Positions 63,642 through 64,000 of a DNA stretch of 64,000 bases are shown here, in pieces (the stretch's first letter is position 1; each line of letters starts with the position of its first letter). The translations under genes were made by a program, and so were the position numbers. The DNA is from Enterococcus raffinosus (GTDB lineage Bacteria; Bacillota; Bacilli; Lactobacillales; Enterococcaceae). Under the pieces are notes generated by a model. The model was given only the letters and a program-made list of their open reading frames with translations, had not been told where the DNA came from and ran no database searches. The stretch is taken from NCBI RefSeq assembly GCF_001886185.1, contig NZ_JXLA01000014.1, positions 40,540 through 104,539 of the forward strand. Reading direction: 5' to 3'.

Positions 63642-63938
63642 ATGGCACACGAACATACACATGACCACGATCACGAAGTAATTACTTTAGTTGACGATGA
63701 AGGAAATGAAACGTTATACGAAATTCTTTTGACAATTGATGGACAAGAAGAATTTAATCGCAATTATGTATTACTTTATCCCGCAGGAGCACCTGAAGAC
63801 GAAGATGTTGAATTGCAAGCTTACGCTTATGTTGAAAATGAAGACGGTAGTGAAGGCGAATTGCAGCAAATCGAAACAGATGCTGAATGGGATATGATTG
63901 AAGAAGTTTTCAATACCTTCATGACCGAAGAAGAATAA
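63642..63938 (+). CDS. DUF1292-family protein
   Basis: A 98-residue very acidic protein. The N-terminus is His-rich ([12 protein letters not shown]) and may bind metal. [16 protein letters not shown] and YVLLYPAG are DUF1292 (YrzB) motifs. It follows ruvX by 15 nt with AGAGGA before the ATG. The function is unknown in the family. Confidence 0.92.
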   Translation: MAHEHTHDHDHEVITLVDDEGNETLYEILLTIDGQEEFNRNYVLLYPAGAPEDEDVELQAYAYVENEDGSEGELQQIETDAEWDMIEEVFNTFMTEEE

Positions 63939-63947
63939 AATGAATTA

Positions 63948-63976
63948 AGAAGAATCCTTTTTAGGGTTCTTTCAGA
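63948..63976 (+). terminator. Intrinsic terminator after DUF1292 gene
   Basis: AAGAATCC, loop, GG-G-TTCTTTC with weak T tract. It probably ends the ireB-ruvX-DUF1292 operon. Confidence 0.55.
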
Positions 63977-64000
63977 CTGTAGACAAAAGACGTCTCAAAC

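Overview
The window is a piece of a low-GC Gram-positive chromosome. The gene content (GlnR-GlnA, Rex, a CtsR-type site before clpP, IreB-RuvX-DUF1292, MiaA-HflX-YnbB, many PTS operons with PRD regulators, no oxidative-respiration genes) fits Lactobacillales. Enterococcus is the most likely genus, probably one of the sugar-versatile species, but the species cannot be fixed by eye.

Positions 1-41000 are an accessory carbohydrate island built from five blocks. (1) 1-3044: end of a galactitol-type PTS EIIC, an FGGY kinase and a class II aldolase. (2) 3192-11776: a PRD/EIIA regulator, a complete mannose-family PTS (IIA, IIB, IIC, IID), a zinc alcohol dehydrogenase, a xylulokinase-like FGGY kinase, a small zinc-ribbon protein and a second class II aldolase. 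This looks like a route for a polyol or rare sugar. (3) 11840-21281: a mannitol operon (mtlA, mtlR with a frameshift, mtlF, mtlD) continued by dihydroxyacetone-kinase subunits (L, then K), a hexulose-6-phosphate synthase, a hexulose-6-phosphate isomerase and a HAD phosphatase. A second isomerase paralogue faces away from mtlA. (4) 25923-31951: a lactose/cellobiose-family PTS, a GH1 6-phospho-beta-glucosidase whose usual acid/base Glu is a Gln, a PRD regulator and a YczE-like membrane protein. (5) 32113-40823: an RpiR-type regulator divergent from an operon with a 2-hydroxyacid dehydrogenase, an iron alcohol dehydrogenase, a mannose-family PTS, a frameshifted M28-peptidase-like membrane protein, mannonate dehydratase and KDPG aldolase. 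Between blocks 3 and 4 lie an aminotransferase and a P-type cation ATPase.

Positions 41000-64000 are mostly core genome: a C39-like peptidase, an ABC-F ATPase, rex, a thioredoxin-like protein, tRNA-Gly(CCC), small membrane proteins, a CPBP protease, an SPFH protein, a secreted nuclease, a LUD protein, a lone IS200-type transposase, clpP, a GDPD phosphodiesterase, miaA, hflX, the ynbB-like lyase, glnR-glnA, an ABC exporter, a methyltransferase, a LytTR/DUF3021 pair, tspO, ireB, ruvX and a DUF1292 gene.

The observations most worth following are these. The P-type ATPase leader has a promoter, a short ORF starting MDPD with a strong ribosome site, and a terminator-like hairpin, recalling MgtL-type control. 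The GH1 enzyme has a myrosinase-like Glu-to-Gln change. RuMP enzymes and DHA kinase are placed inside a mannitol operon. A hexonate-type PTS operon has no separate sugar kinase and carries a pseudo-peptidase interrupted at an A11 tract. Duplicated 54-bp elements precede the mannose-family PTS of block 2. An orphan structured RNA of about 77 nt lies downstream of tRNA-Gly.
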